This document shows positions 51,369 to 60,710 of a stretch of 64,000 bases of DNA, in pieces. The stretch spans positions 124,001-188,000 of the forward strand of contig BMVA01000001.1 of the NCBI GenBank assembly GCA_014650475.1, written 5' to 3'. A model generated the notes under the pieces. The model saw only the letters and a program-made list of their open reading frames with translations, was not told where the DNA came from and did not search any database. A program made the translations under genes and the position numbers. The first letter of the stretch is position 1, and each line of letters opens with the position of its first letter. Origin of the DNA: Streptomyces albogriseolus (GTDB taxonomy: Bacteria; Actinomycetota; Actinomycetes; Streptomycetales; Streptomycetaceae).

Positions 51369-51803
51369 TCACCCCGGCGGCATCGGCTCGGACTGCGACG
51401 GCGTGCCGAGCTGGTGGTCGGCCCAGACGTAGGTGTGCGGGAGGAGGCCGGTGACGGGAAGGGCGCGGAGGCCGGCGGGGGTGGCGACGATGACCTTGAG
51501 CGCGGGGAAATAGTCAAGGAGGACCTGGCGGCAGCGACCGCACGGGGGGACGACTCCGCGGTCGCGGTCGCCCACGGCGACGATCGTCTCCAGGTCGTGG
51601 GCGCCCTGGGCGGCGGCGGTGCCGACGACGACCAGTTCGGCGCACGGGCCGCCGGTGAAGTGGTAGGCGTTCACGCCGGTGACGATCCGGCCGTCCGTGG
51701 TGCGGGCCGCAGCGGCCATGGTGTGGTTGTCGCCCCGGCAGCGGGTGCGGGCGACCTCGGTCGCGGCCGCCACGAGTTCCTCGTCCACGTCCTGCGTGTG
51801 CAT
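51369..51803 (-). CDS. Cytidine/blasticidin deaminase family protein
   Basis: A 144-residue zinc-dependent deaminase. [15 protein letters not shown] holds the first zinc ligand and catalytic Glu, and [16 protein letters not shown] the other two cysteines. The length and pattern fit the tetrameric cytidine deaminase group, which includes blasticidin-S deaminase, where the first ligand is Cys. It would act in pyrimidine salvage or inactivate a nucleoside antibiotic. ATG 51803 has GGAAGG upstream, and the longer frame to 51917 is not needed. Its 3' end lies 33 bases beyond the mycoredoxin remnant on the other strand. Confidence 0.88.
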   Translation of the reverse strand: MHTQDVDEELVAAATEVARTRCRGDNHTMAAAARTTDGRIVTGVNAYHFTGGPCAELVVVGTAAAQGAHDLETIVAVGDRDRGVVPPCGRCRQVLLDYFPALKVIVATPAGLRALPVTGLLPHTYVWADHQLGTPSQSEPMPPG

Positions 51804-51982
51804 GGCCTGGCGTACCTTCCGTAACGGTCGTGGTCCTGCGGTCAGGAGGACCGTGGTGCGTGACGCCCGTGGGGCGCAAGCCGATTTCCGCGGTCGGGTG
51901 CGGCCGGGGACCGGCAAGCCACCCCTTGGCGGCGCATAGTCATGGACACGCCTTGTCGGAGATGAGGTAGGGTCCGGAAGCC

Positions 51983-52000
51983 GATCACTCGTTTGTGATC
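51983..52000. promoter_or_regulatory. Inverted repeat upstream of the DUF4328 gene
   Basis: GATCAC (51983-51988) and GTGATC (51995-52000) form a perfect 6-base inverted repeat with a six-base spacer, 33 bases before the start codon. It could be an operator or promoter element. No local regulator is known. Confidence 0.4.
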
Positions 52001-52032
52001 ATCTCGCGGCGTTTCTGGGGAGAGTTCGCCGC

Positions 52033-52812
52033 ATGTCCACCGCATTTCTCAGGGGGGTCCTCATGGCTCATCCGTCCATGCCCGCGCACCTGGTGCCCAG
52101 GCCCGTTCCGGTGCTGCGCTCACCGCTGGGTCTCGCGCACGCCGTGACCGCGCTGCTGGCCGTCGTGATCGTCGCCGACGTGCTGCACTTCGGTGCGGCG
52201 GCGTACATGATGTCGGTGATGGGGGACGTGGTGTCCGGCGGCCCCGGCGACGTCGACATGGCTGCGGTCGACCGCGCGGACACGGCGATCGCCTCGACCA
52301 GCGTGCTGTACCTGCTCGGCCTGCTCGGCACGGCGACGCTGTTCATCATCTGGTTCCACCGGGTGCGTCACAACGCGGAGGTCTTCGCGCCCGACACACA
52401 GCGCCGCACACCGGGCTGGGCGATCGGCGGCTGGTTCATCCCGTTCGGCAACCTGTGGATCCCGCGCGGCATCGCCCAGGACGTCCTGCGCGCGAGCCAG
52501 CCGGACCCCTACGCGTCCGAGGTGCGGCACCGGGGGCTGCTCAACGCCTGGTGGGGCATGTGGATCGCGTCGAACATCTTCGACCGGTTCACCACGGCAC
52601 AGTACGACAGCGCGGACGACCCGCAGGCGGTCCACGACGCCGCGGGGTGGCTGATGACGGGGTCGGTCCTCGACATCGTCGCCGCGGTGCTGGCCCTGCT
52701 GCTCGTCCGCAGACTGACGGCGGCTCAGAACGACAAGGCGATGGCGGGGCGGCATCCGCTCCAGCCCGCGCCGCAGCATCCGGCGGCAGGCGGCCCGGTT
52801 CCGGGCGCGTGA
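52033..52812 (+). CDS. DUF4328 integral membrane protein
   Basis: A 259-residue protein with four hydrophobic segments. GWAIGGWFIPFGNLWIPRGIAQDVLRAS is the conserved core of DUF4328, and NAWWGMWIASNIFDR follows. Members are frequent in Streptomyces, and their function is unknown. ATG 52033 has GGGGAGAG upstream, and an internal ATG at 52063 with a GGGGGG site is an alternative. A His/Pro-rich cytoplasmic tail of about 25 residues ends the chain. Short direct repeats begin at its stop codon. Confidence 0.85.
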   Translation: MSTAFLRGVLMAHPSMPAHLVPRPVPVLRSPLGLAHAVTALLAVVIVADVLHFGAAAYMMSVMGDVVSGGPGDVDMAAVDRADTAIASTSVLYLLGLLGTATLFIIWFHRVRHNAEVFAPDTQRRTPGWAIGGWFIPFGNLWIPRGIAQDVLRASQPDPYASEVRHRGLLNAWWGMWIASNIFDRFTTAQYDSADDPQAVHDAAGWLMTGSVLDIVAAVLALLLVRRLTAAQNDKAMAGRHPLQPAPQHPAAGGPVPGA

Positions 52813-52855
52813 CGGCTGGTGCCGGACGTCCCGTGACGGCCGGTGCCGGGCTTCC
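52809..52855. repeat. Two imperfect 23-24 base direct repeats
   Basis: Copies at 52809-52832 and 52833-52855 both read GTGACGGCyGGTGCCGG followed by similar tails. A shorter direct repeat of CTTCCGGCGC continues at 52851 and 52869. The first copy contains the stop codon of the DUF4328 gene. Confidence 0.5.
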
Positions 52856-52891
52856 GGCGCGCCCCGCACTTCCGGCGCACGCCGCGCGGAC

Positions 52892-53371
<480 letters not shown>

Positions 53372-53416
53372 TCATGGTCCAGCCTGCTTGTCATCCCGTG
53401 ACCGGAAGGTGAGTTC

Positions 53417-53572
53417 GTGCGTGCGACACAGGGCGGCATGGCAGGGGCGGACGGCGCGGAGGCTCCGCCCGGACGGACGCGCTGGGGCGTGGTGACGGCG
53501 ATCCTGGGACTTCCGGCGCTGGCGGTGTGCGCCTTACTGCTGATGACGGCGGTCTGGGTGGTGGTCTCCTGA
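53417..53572 (+). CDS. 51-residue membrane protein with a TTA codon
   Basis: A small open frame not in the usual gene size range. GTG 53417 follows GGAAGGTGAG at a good distance. Residues 1-22 are hydrophilic, then one membrane helix (VVTAILGLPALAVCALLLMT and beyond, residues about 24-50) reaches the C-terminus. Codon 40 is TTA (53534-53536), the rare leucine codon read by bldA tRNA in Streptomyces, which would make translation depend on development. I do not recognise the family, and it could also be non-coding. The good ribosome site and GC-rich codon use support it. Confidence 0.55.
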   Translation: MRATQGGMAGADGAEAPPGRTRWGVVTAILGLPALAVCALLLMTAVWVVVS

Positions 53573-53669
53573 TCCCTGTGCGCAGTCCGCGCAGGCCGCG
53601 CGGCTCCGCGCAGACCCGCCGGGCGCGTCAGCCGGAGGGGCCGCCGGCTCGGCGGGCCGCGCGGGTGAG

Positions 53670-54119
53670 TCAGGCCGAGGCCTCGACCGCCTCCTTGATA
53701 CGGCGGCCGAAGGCGGGGGCGTCCCTGCGGGCCGCGCCCGCCGCGAGCGGGAGCAGCATCTTGCCCACGCCGTGCCCTTCGAGCACGTTGAACAGGCGCA
53801 CCCTGGTGCCGCCGCCGGGTGTGGGTTCGAGGTCGTACCCGCCCTCCTCGGCGGTGATGGAGTTGTGCGACACCTCGTGCCAGCGCACACGGGTGGGCGC
53901 GGTCAACTCGTGGATCTCGAAGTCCCGTTGGGAGCGCATCCCGGCGTCCTTCACCGTGCTGTGGAACACCGTGCCCACATGGGTGTCGCCGTCGGGGCTC
54001 TTCTCCATCGACAGGACGCGAGGGCTGAACTCGGGGTCGTTCCGCCCGTCGGCGAGGTAGGCGAAGACGTCGTCGATGGGCCGGTCGACGTCCACGACGA
54101 CCTCGAACTGTGTACTCAT
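53670..54119 (-). CDS. SRPBCC (polyketide cyclase-like) family protein
   Basis: A 149-residue START-like domain protein: FEVVVDVDRPIDDVFAYLADGRNDPEFSPRVLSMEK opening, then VRWHEVSHNSITAEEGGYDLEPTPGGGTRVRLFNVLEG and a C-terminal helix (FGRRIKEAVEA). The fold binds hydrophobic ligands or acts in lipid/polyketide reactions. No catalytic residues can be assigned. ATG 54119 is clear. It is followed on the same strand by no close gene, and the DUF1330 gene lies upstream by 86 bases, so both could share a promoter. Function unknown. Confidence 0.87.
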   Translation of the reverse strand: MSTQFEVVVDVDRPIDDVFAYLADGRNDPEFSPRVLSMEKSPDGDTHVGTVFHSTVKDAGMRSQRDFEIHELTAPTRVRWHEVSHNSITAEEGGYDLEPTPGGGTRVRLFNVLEGHGVGKMLLPLAAGAARRDAPAFGRRIKEAVEASA

Positions 54120-54205
54120 GGTCTCTCTCCCGGATACTCCGGGGCGACGCCCCGGGCGAAGGGGACATCTCCACCGTAACCGGATGCATCCGGGCTGCCC
54201 AGCGG

Positions 54206-54556
54206 TCAGTCGCCGGCGCCGAGTTCTTCGCGCAGGGCCGCCGCCGTGACGGCGGGGTCGTAACCGTCGGGGACGCCGTCGATCAGGATGATGTCGCCGT
54301 CGATGTGCCGGGAGCGCAGCGGCGCGATCTCCCGGTAGGCGGGCGAGTCCCACCAGTCCCGTGCCTCGGTGATCCCGGGGAAGGCGATCATCACCACGTG
54401 TCCCGGCCAGGAGCCCTCCTTCACCTCGTGACGCGTGGCGTGCACCAGGAAGCGGCCGCCGAACGGTTCCAGCGTGGCGGGGATCCGCTCCATGTACTCC
54501 GCGATGTCGGGGTGCGGTGCGGCCGGCCGCAGATGGGCGATGGCGTACGCGGTCAT
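54206..54556 (-). CDS. DUF1330 domain protein
   Basis: A 116-residue ferredoxin-like alpha-beta-barrel protein of the DUF1330 family. YAIAHLRPAAPHPDIAEYMERIPATLEPFGGRFLVHA and the conserved VMIAFPGITEARDWWDSPAYREIAPLRSRHIDGDIILIDGV are diagnostic. Members are small dimeric proteins whose function is not established, possibly monooxygenase-like. ATG 54556 follows GGAGGAC. It is probably co-transcribed with the downstream SRPBCC gene. The 225-base gap upstream to 54781 shows no clear element. Confidence 0.9.
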   Translation of the reverse strand: MTAYAIAHLRPAAPHPDIAEYMERIPATLEPFGGRFLVHATRHEVKEGSWPGHVVMIAFPGITEARDWWDSPAYREIAPLRSRHIDGDIILIDGVPDGYDPAVTAAALREELGAGD

Positions 54557-54781
54557 GGTGTCCTCCCGGATGTGTCCGTCTCGTACGCGGTGATCGTGGC
54601 ACCGGGCCGGGGGCGGCGTCGATGACCTCGGAGGTAAGGGAACGGGGTACTCCGCACGACCGGGGCGGGACGGCCGGTCGGCGGTGTCCGTCACCCGTTC
54701 GAGCGCACTGGACGGACGGGCGGCACGGCAGCCGGACCACGCGACGGGCGGCCTGCCGGGGTGCATAGGACAGTGGTGACC

Positions 54782-55792
54782 ATGAATCGTCACCGTCGCC
54801 CGCCCCGGCGCGCCCCGTGGATCGCCGGCGGCGCCGCCGTGCTGGTCCTGGGCGGCGTCGGCGTGTGGGTGTGGGTGGCGCAGGACGACGGCACGCCGAG
54901 CCCCAGGCCGTCCGCCTCGAACGACCTGACGCTGCCGACGCTGGGCCCGCTGCCGACGCCGACCACCGGGACGTCACCGCCGGGGCCGACTCCCCCGGGC
55001 GGGACGGGGGCTCCCGTGCCGACGGCGTCCCGTCCCGGCGGCGCGGCCGAACCGAGCGGCGGTCCGGCGACGCGGCCCTCGCCGCCCGGGCAGGGGCGGA
55101 CGCAGCCGCCGGGTGTGCCGGACCAGGGCGCCGGGACCGGACCGGCCGTGCCGGACGGCGGGGCGAGCACCGGGCCTCCGCGGGTGGCGGGCACGTCCGG
55201 GGTCGCGCCGTCCGGCCGGGCTCCAGGGCTCGTGCCCCCGCCGCCCGCCTCGACGGGTGGGACGGGCACGGGTACGGGCGCGCCGGAGGGTCCCAGGACG
55301 CCGGGGCGGTCCGCGGCACCCGAAGCCCCGCTCCGGTCGGCCGCCCCCGAGCCGGCGGGACCGTCCACGCACCCGGGGGCGACCCGGACCACGGCGACGT
55401 CCCCTGGACCACGCATCCCTCCGCCGCCCGGGACCAAGACGCGGATCCCCACCGTCCACCCGTCGGTCTCCCCCGCACCGCAGCAGCCCACCAAGGCGGC
55501 CACTCCCGAGCCCGCACCGACGACGGCGGCGACCACCAAGCCGACCGCGAAGCCCACCCACGCCACCGAGCCGAAGCCTTCGGCCACCCCGCAGCCGACC
55601 GGCGGCCCCACCACCGCCTGGTACACCTCCTCCGCCGCCACGGACGCCGCCCGACGCATGTCCGCCGCCGGCACGGTCGGCGACCCCGCCTGCACCATGG
55701 CGGCCGTGGGCCGGCCCGACCCGGCCCTGGTGCCGCGCGAGAGCCGGATCGGGATCGGGCATCACGGCACGTACTGGTGCCTCGTGTGGTGA
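54782..55792 (+). CDS. Membrane-anchored proline-rich extracellular protein
   Basis: A 336-residue protein. A basic N-terminus (RHRRPPRRAPW) is followed by one membrane helix (IAGGAAVLVLGGVGVWVWVA, residues 15-34) and a 240-residue region rich in Pro, Gly, Thr and Ser. A compact C-terminal domain of about 55 residues ends the chain (TTAWYTSSAATDAARRMSAAG, with cysteines in DPACTM and YWCLVW). The C-terminal part has no name that I know, but it is repeated in other Streptomyces cell-surface proteins. It likely spans the wall. ATG 54782 has no good ribosome site. Confidence 0.75.
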   Translation: MNRHRRPPRRAPWIAGGAAVLVLGGVGVWVWVAQDDGTPSPRPSASNDLTLPTLGPLPTPTTGTSPPGPTPPGGTGAPVPTASRPGGAAEPSGGPATRPSPPGQGRTQPPGVPDQGAGTGPAVPDGGASTGPPRVAGTSGVAPSGRAPGLVPPPPASTGGTGTGTGAPEGPRTPGRSAAPEAPLRSAAPEPAGPSTHPGATRTTATSPGPRIPPPPGTKTRIPTVHPSVSPAPQQPTKAATPEPAPTTAATTKPTAKPTHATEPKPSATPQPTGGPTTAWYTSSAATDAARRMSAAGTVGDPACTMAAVGRPDPALVPRESRIGIGHHGTYWCLVW

Positions 55793-55855
55793 TCCGTACC
55801 GGACCGTCACCGCGTAGGCTGCCCTCGGCACGAACACGGCTGCGCGGGGGAGCAC

Positions 55856-57979
55856 ATGACGGCAGGGACGGCACCGAGGTGGGACTCGGCACTCGAATCG
55901 GTGACGGTGTACGCGCAGGGCGCGCTGTGCCGCCGCGTCGCCCGGGGCACGGTCCCGGCGGACGGACGGGTGCGGGTGACCGGACTGCCGCGCTCGCTCG
56001 ACCCCCACTCGCTGCGCGCCCGCGTCCTCGGTGCGCCGGGTGTGCGTGTCACCGAGGCGCGGGCGGAGATCGACGCGGAGCCCGTGGACGCGGACGCCGT
56101 CGACGAGGCGCGGCGTGAGGTGGACCGGCTGGCCGAGGCGTACGGCGTCGCCGCGGCCCGGCGGGACCGGCAGGTGAAGCGGATCGAGGAGGTCGGCGCG
56201 CTGCGCCCGGTGCCGCCCGGCCGTAAGCGGGACGACCCGCACCGCCGCACTCCGGTGGACGCCTGGCTGGAGCTGGCCGGCTTCGTCGACGAGCGCCTGA
56301 CCGTGCTGCACGACAGGCTCCGCGAACTGGAGGACGAACTCCGGCGCCTGGAGCACGAGATGGATGTGGCGCACGACCGGCTGGCCCGCGCGAGCACCGA
56401 CGCGCCGGCGTCCGGGGTCGCCTCCTCGTACACGGCGGTGCTGACCCTGCGCGGCGCGGCCGGGGCGGAGGCGGAGGCCGAGATCGAGATCGAGTACGGG
56501 GTGCCCGGCGCCGTCTGGGTGCCGACGTACCGCCTCACGCACCGTCAGGGTGAGGACAGCGGACGGCTGGTGCTGCGCGCCTCGGTCGCCCAGCGGTCCG
56601 GGGAGGACTGGACGGGTGTGCGGATCGCCTTCGCCACGGCCGATCTGCGGCGCCGTACCGATCTGCCACGGCTGAGGTCGGTGCGGATCGGCCGCAGCCA
56701 GCCCGCGCCGGCCCCGTCCGGCTGGCGGGAGCCCCCGGCGGGGCTGACCGGCCTGTTCGCCGGGTACGACGCGGCGGGTCCTCGGCCGGAACCCGCGGTT
56801 TCCGCGAGGACGGGGGCGGGCGGGTGGGTCGCGGGCGGTCCCGGCGGGGACACCCCGGTCACGGTCGGCGCCGCCCACGGCGCTCCGCCCCCTCCCCCGC
56901 CCCCGCCGGCGCCCTCCGCGCTGCCCGCGCCCGGCGGCGTCGCGTACGGCGCGCCTCCCCAGGGGTTCGGCGGTCCGGCCGCGCCGGGCTCCGTTCCCGG
57001 CCCGGACCGGTCGCGGCCCCGGCTCCGTCCCGGTTCCGGCCCCCGCGCGGCCGCCGCACCCCGTGCGGGCGGAGGGGTCCACGCGGCGGCGCCGGAGACC
57101 ACGGGCGCCGCCCCGTTCGCACCACCCCCGTCCGTCCCGGGTCCGCCCCGGCCGGACGAGGCCGAACTCGACTACGCGAGTCTTGTGTTGAGCGGTCCGG
57201 ACGAGCCGCGGGACCGCCGGGGCCGGCTCTTCCCCGGCGCGGGCTTCGACCCGGTGACCGCCGAGTACCGTCGGCGCGCCGAGAAGCCCGCCGCGCTGCC
57301 GCTGCCCGGGCACGCCGTGCGGCCCCGCGAGTCGGCGGGCTCGTTCGACCACCGTTACGACGCCGCGGCGCCCGCCGACATCCCCTCGGACGGCACCTGG
57401 CACACCGTCACCGTCGGCGAGATCGCGGTGGGGCTGCGCACCGAGTACGTCTGCGTGCCGGCGGTGGAGCAGACCGTGTACGCGACGCTGGTGCTGACCA
57501 ACGCGACCGGTCAGGCGCTGCCGGCCGGCCCGGTCGAGGTGAGCGTCGACGGGGAGTACCAGCTCACCGCCGCCCTGCCCACCCTCGCGCCGGGCGGTGT
57601 GCGCCGCCTCGGACTGGGGCCGGCGGAGGCCATCGGCGTCACCCGGCGGACACACCTCACCGAGTCGACGGCGGGCCTGCGCAACAACGTCACCGTGCTC
57701 GACCACCGCGTCCACGTGGAGCTGGCCAACCGGCTCCCGGCGGCGGTCCGTGTGGAGGTGCGCGAGCGGGTGCCGGTCACCTCGGAGGCGGACGTACGGA
57801 TCGAGGAACGGGCCGGCTGGGCCGAGCCCGAGGACACCGCGGACCGGGAGCGGCACGCCCCGGGCACCCGGATCTGGCGGGTCGACCTGCCGGCCGGCGG
57901 CACCGTCGCCCTCGACGGCGGCTACGAGATCAGGATCCCGGCCGGCAAGGCCCTGACCGGCGGCAACCGCAGGAGCTGA
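55856..57979 (+). CDS. DUF4139 (mucoidy inhibitor MuiA-like) protein with long Pro-rich insert
   Basis: A 707-residue protein. The N-terminal DUF4140 module (residues 10-75, LESVTVYAQGALCRRVARG) and a coiled coil (about 85-185, [22 protein letters not shown]) are followed by the DUF4139 beta domain (YTAVLTLRGAAGAEAEAEIEIEYGVPGAVWVPTYRL). That domain is interrupted at about residues 280-420 by a Pro/Gly-rich insert and resumes at TEYVCVPAVEQTVYATLVL. MuiA-type proteins are linked to cell-surface properties, but their activity is unknown. The next gene is a paralogue that begins eight bases later. Confidence 0.87.
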   Translation: MTAGTAPRWDSALESVTVYAQGALCRRVARGTVPADGRVRVTGLPRSLDPHSLRARVLGAPGVRVTEARAEIDAEPVDADAVDEARREVDRLAEAYGVAAARRDRQVKRIEEVGALRPVPPGRKRDDPHRRTPVDAWLELAGFVDERLTVLHDRLRELEDELRRLEHEMDVAHDRLARASTDAPASGVASSYTAVLTLRGAAGAEAEAEIEIEYGVPGAVWVPTYRLTHRQGEDSGRLVLRASVAQRSGEDWTGVRIAFATADLRRRTDLPRLRSVRIGRSQPAPAPSGWREPPAGLTGLFAGYDAAGPRPEPAVSARTGAGGWVAGGPGGDTPVTVGAAHGAPPPPPPPPAPSALPAPGGVAYGAPPQGFGGPAAPGSVPGPDRSRPRLRPGSGPRAAAAPRAGGGVHAAAPETTGAAPFAPPPSVPGPPRPDEAELDYASLVLSGPDEPRDRRGRLFPGAGFDPVTAEYRRRAEKPAALPLPGHAVRPRESAGSFDHRYDAAAPADIPSDGTWHTVTVGEIAVGLRTEYVCVPAVEQTVYATLVLTNATGQALPAGPVEVSVDGEYQLTAALPTLAPGGVRRLGLGPAEAIGVTRRTHLTESTAGLRNNVTVLDHRVHVELANRLPAAVRVEVRERVPVTSEADVRIEERAGWAEPEDTADRERHAPGTRIWRVDLPAGGTVALDGGYEIRIPAGKALTGGNRRS

Positions 57980-57986
57980 CACACTC

Positions 57987-59561
57987 ATGTCCACGTCACC
58001 GTCATCGGAGCCGGTCGCCCCGGTCCCCCTCCCCGTCACCGCCGTCACCTGCACCGAGGACCGCGCCCACGTCGAACGCTCCGCGACGCTCGAACTGCGG
58101 CCCGGGACGCAGCAGGTGCGACTCGGTCCGGTCGCCGCGCCGGCCGTCGACCGGACCCTGCACGCCGAGCTGACCGCCGGTTTCCCGGCGACCGTGCTCG
58201 ACGTGCGGATCGTGCGCGCGTGGACGCCGCGCGGGCCCGGCCCCGCCGACGACGACTCGCCGCTGCGCCGCCGCGTGACCTCGCTGGAGGAGGAGCGGCT
58301 GATGCTGGAGCAGCGCCGGGAGCGGCTGGCGGCGCGCGGGGACACGCTGGGCCGGCTCGCCGCCGATCTGCTGCGGGAGATCGGTGAGGGCGCCGGGTTC
58401 GGCGAGGCCGAACCGGACCGCTGGGCCCGGGAGCTGGACCGCGTCGACGGGGAGCGTGAGCACCAGGCCGAGCGGCTGGGCGAGGTGGAGGCGCGGCTGG
58501 AGGCCCTTTCCGGCGAGCTGCGCGAGGCCGAGCAGGCCCTCGCCGACGCCGAGACGGAGCCCGCCGAGCTGGTCGGGCATGTCGAGCTGACCGTGGAGGC
58601 CTCGGGCGAGGGAACGGCGGAGCTGCGGCTGAGCCACCTCACGCCGTGCGCGCTGTGGCGGCCGGCGTACCGGGCCACGCTGGACGGGGACGCGCTCACC
58701 CTGGAGACGGAGGCGGTGGTCTGGCAGCGCACCGGCGAGGACTGGTCCGGCGTACGGCTGACGCTGTCCACGGCGCGTTCCTCGGCGGCCACGGAACCGC
58801 CGGTGCTCGGCGAGGACCGGCTGACGCTCCGCGACCGCTCCCCCGAGGAGCGCCGCACCGTCCATGTGGACCTGCGGGAGGAGGAGATCGCGGACCTGGG
58901 TCCCGTTCCCGTACTCGGGCTGCCGGGGGTGGACGACGGCGGCGAGGTCCGCGTGCTGCACGCCCCCGGCCCGGTCTCCGTGCCGGCCGACGGGCGCGCC
59001 CACCGGGTGCCGGTGTCGTCCTTCACCACGGCCGCGCGCAGTGAGTACGCCTGCGCGCCTGAGCTGTCGCCGCTGGTCACGCAGGTGGTGCGGGGCGACA
59101 ACCGGTCCGGGCACGCGCTGCTGGCCGGGCCGGTGGACCTGATCCGCGGCAGCGGGTTCGTCGGGCGCGGCACGCTGGAGTTCACCGCCCCGGGGGCCGT
59201 GGTCGAGGTGGCCTTCGGCAGCCGGGACGACCACCGGGTCGTACGGGAGACGGAGGAGACCCGTGACACCGCGGGTCTGACCCAGCGGACCGTGCTCACC
59301 CGGACCGTCCGGCTGCATCTGTCGCGGTTCTCCGCGCCGGACGAGCGGGACGACCGGGTGGTCGTCGTCCGGGAGCGCGTCCCGGTGTCCGAGGTCTCGG
59401 CGGTGGAGGTGCGTCTGCGGGAGGACGCGTGCTCCCCCGCGCCGGACTCGGTGGACGCGGACGGCATCGCCCGCTGGGACGTGAGGCTCCCCCCGGGCGG
59501 CCACCGCACGCTCACCCTCGTCCACGAGGTGTCGGCGAGCAGCAAGGTCACCGGCCTCTGA
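57987..59561 (+). CDS. DUF4139 (mucoidy inhibitor MuiA-like) protein
   Basis: A 524-residue paralogue of the preceding protein without the Pro-rich insert. DUF4140 (residues 12-80, PLPVTAVTCTEDRAHVERSATL), a charged coiled coil (about 90-185) and the DUF4139 domain (HVELTVEASGEGTAELRLSHLTPCALWRPAYRA, then EYACAPELSPLVTQVVRG) are visible. The ATG is eight bases after the upstream stop, so both genes are almost certainly one operon and the proteins may assemble together. A terminator follows at 59593. Confidence 0.87.
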   Translation: MSTSPSSEPVAPVPLPVTAVTCTEDRAHVERSATLELRPGTQQVRLGPVAAPAVDRTLHAELTAGFPATVLDVRIVRAWTPRGPGPADDDSPLRRRVTSLEEERLMLEQRRERLAARGDTLGRLAADLLREIGEGAGFGEAEPDRWARELDRVDGEREHQAERLGEVEARLEALSGELREAEQALADAETEPAELVGHVELTVEASGEGTAELRLSHLTPCALWRPAYRATLDGDALTLETEAVVWQRTGEDWSGVRLTLSTARSSAATEPPVLGEDRLTLRDRSPEERRTVHVDLREEEIADLGPVPVLGLPGVDDGGEVRVLHAPGPVSVPADGRAHRVPVSSFTTAARSEYACAPELSPLVTQVVRGDNRSGHALLAGPVDLIRGSGFVGRGTLEFTAPGAVVEVAFGSRDDHRVVRETEETRDTAGLTQRTVLTRTVRLHLSRFSAPDERDDRVVVVRERVPVSEVSAVEVRLREDACSPAPDSVDADGIARWDVRLPPGGHRTLTLVHEVSASSKVTGL

Positions 59562-59592
59562 GCCGCCGCACAGCACGTCACGCCCCGCCCCG

Positions 59593-59620
59593 GCCCGCAC
59601 GGTGAACACGCCGTGCGGGC
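59593..59620 (+). terminator. Terminator after the DUF4139 pair
   Basis: A perfect 10-base inverted repeat (59593-59602 and 59611-59620, loop of eight) begins 32 bases after the stop of the second DUF4139 gene. Confidence 0.7.
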
Positions 59621-59664
59621 CTTCACATGAGCTTGACGGGCACAGGGGTGGGAACGCGGAAGGT

Positions 59665-59688
59665 CTTGCTATACAGTTCGTCAGCAAG
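59665..59688. promoter_or_regulatory. Inverted repeat in the promoter region of the diiron oxygenase gene
   Basis: CTTGCT (59665-59670) and AGCAAG (59683-59688) form a perfect 6-base inverted repeat with a 12-base spacer. TATACA at 59670-59675 could be a -10 element inside it. The arrangement looks like a regulator binding site over a promoter. No regulator gene is adjacent. Confidence 0.5.
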
Positions 59689-59742
59689 CGGGCCGGTTAC
59701 CCGTGGTAATGGCGTACGGACTCGACTCGAGGAGGCCCCGGC

Positions 59743-60663
59743 ATGGCCCTGACCACCTCCCGGGCACAGCACCCGGATCAGCCGTCGGACGACGACGTCG
59801 ACGTGGCCCGTCGGCTGCTCGACTCGTCCGCGCAGCTCTCCTACGACCCGCTCACCGAGGTCGACTGGGACACCCCGCTGGACAAGGACTTCCACGGCGC
59901 CAGCCCGGAGTGGAGCACCCTCTACGGCACCGCGTACTGGGAGGAGATGAGCGACGCGCAGCGCAAGGAGCTGACGCGGCAGGAGGCGGCGTCGGTCGCC
60001 TGCACCGGCATCTGGTTCGAGATGATCCTCCAGCAGATGATCCTGCGGGACATCTACTCCAAGGACCCCACGGACGAGACGTTCCAGTGGGCGCTGACCG
60101 AGATCGCCGACGAGTGCCGGCACTCGATCATGTTCGCCCGCGGCGCGAAGAAGCTCGGCGCCCCCGCCTACCGCCCGCACCGGGTCGCGGTCGAGCTGGG
60201 CCGGCTGTTCAAGACCACCGCCTTCGGCGAGGCCGCCTACGCGGCGATCCTGGTCGCCGAGGAGGTCCTCGACGTCATGCAGCGCGACTGGATGCGCGAC
60301 GAGCGGGTCGTCCCGTTCGTCCGCACCATCAACAACATCCATGTCGTCGAGGAGTCGCGGCACATGATGTTCGCGCGCGAGGAGACGCGGAAGCACCTCG
60401 CCCGTGCGGGGCGCGTACGCCGCCGCATCCACGCGGTGATGATCGCGATCGCCGCGTACGTCATCGTCACCAGCATGGTGAACCGCGAGGTGTACGCGAA
60501 CGCCGGGCTGGACGGGAAGCGCGCGCTGCGCGAGGCCCGCGCCAACGAGCACCACAAGTCCATGGTGCGGGCGAGCTGTTCGGGCCTGATGGAGTTCCTG
60601 TCCTCCGTCGGACTGCTCACCCGGCCCGCGCTCTTCTTCTACCGGCGCGCCCACCTCATCTGA
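59743..60663 (+). CDS. AurF-type diiron oxygenase
   Basis: A 306-residue helical protein of the AurF (p-aminobenzoate N-oxygenase) family. Metal-ligand positions match AurF: Glu93 or a nearby Glu, Glu124 and His127 (ADECRH), Glu173, and the exact His200-Glu204-His207 spacing (HVVEESRH). Such enzymes oxidise amines or carbons using O2 and two irons. The next gene encodes a ferredoxin-NADP reductase that could supply electrons. There is no carrier protein or biosynthetic cluster nearby, so the substrate is unknown; lipid or housekeeping roles are possible. ATG 59743 follows GAGGAGG. Confidence 0.9.
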   Translation: MALTTSRAQHPDQPSDDDVDVARRLLDSSAQLSYDPLTEVDWDTPLDKDFHGASPEWSTLYGTAYWEEMSDAQRKELTRQEAASVACTGIWFEMILQQMILRDIYSKDPTDETFQWALTEIADECRHSIMFARGAKKLGAPAYRPHRVAVELGRLFKTTAFGEAAYAAILVAEEVLDVMQRDWMRDERVVPFVRTINNIHVVEESRHMMFAREETRKHLARAGRVRRRIHAVMIAIAAYVIVTSMVNREVYANAGLDGKRALREARANEHHKSMVRASCSGLMEFLSSVGLLTRPALFFYRRAHLI

Positions 60664-60710
60664 CCACGTACAGCCTGCCCCACCCCGGGCCCTCAGCGGA
60701 GCGGACGACC

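Noticed and set aside
54974-59626. A 1550-residue open frame on the minus strand over the Pro-rich and DUF4139 genes
   Set aside because: Low-complexity Arg/Ser/Pro translation with no recognisable domain, opposite three well-supported genes. It is a GC-bias artefact.
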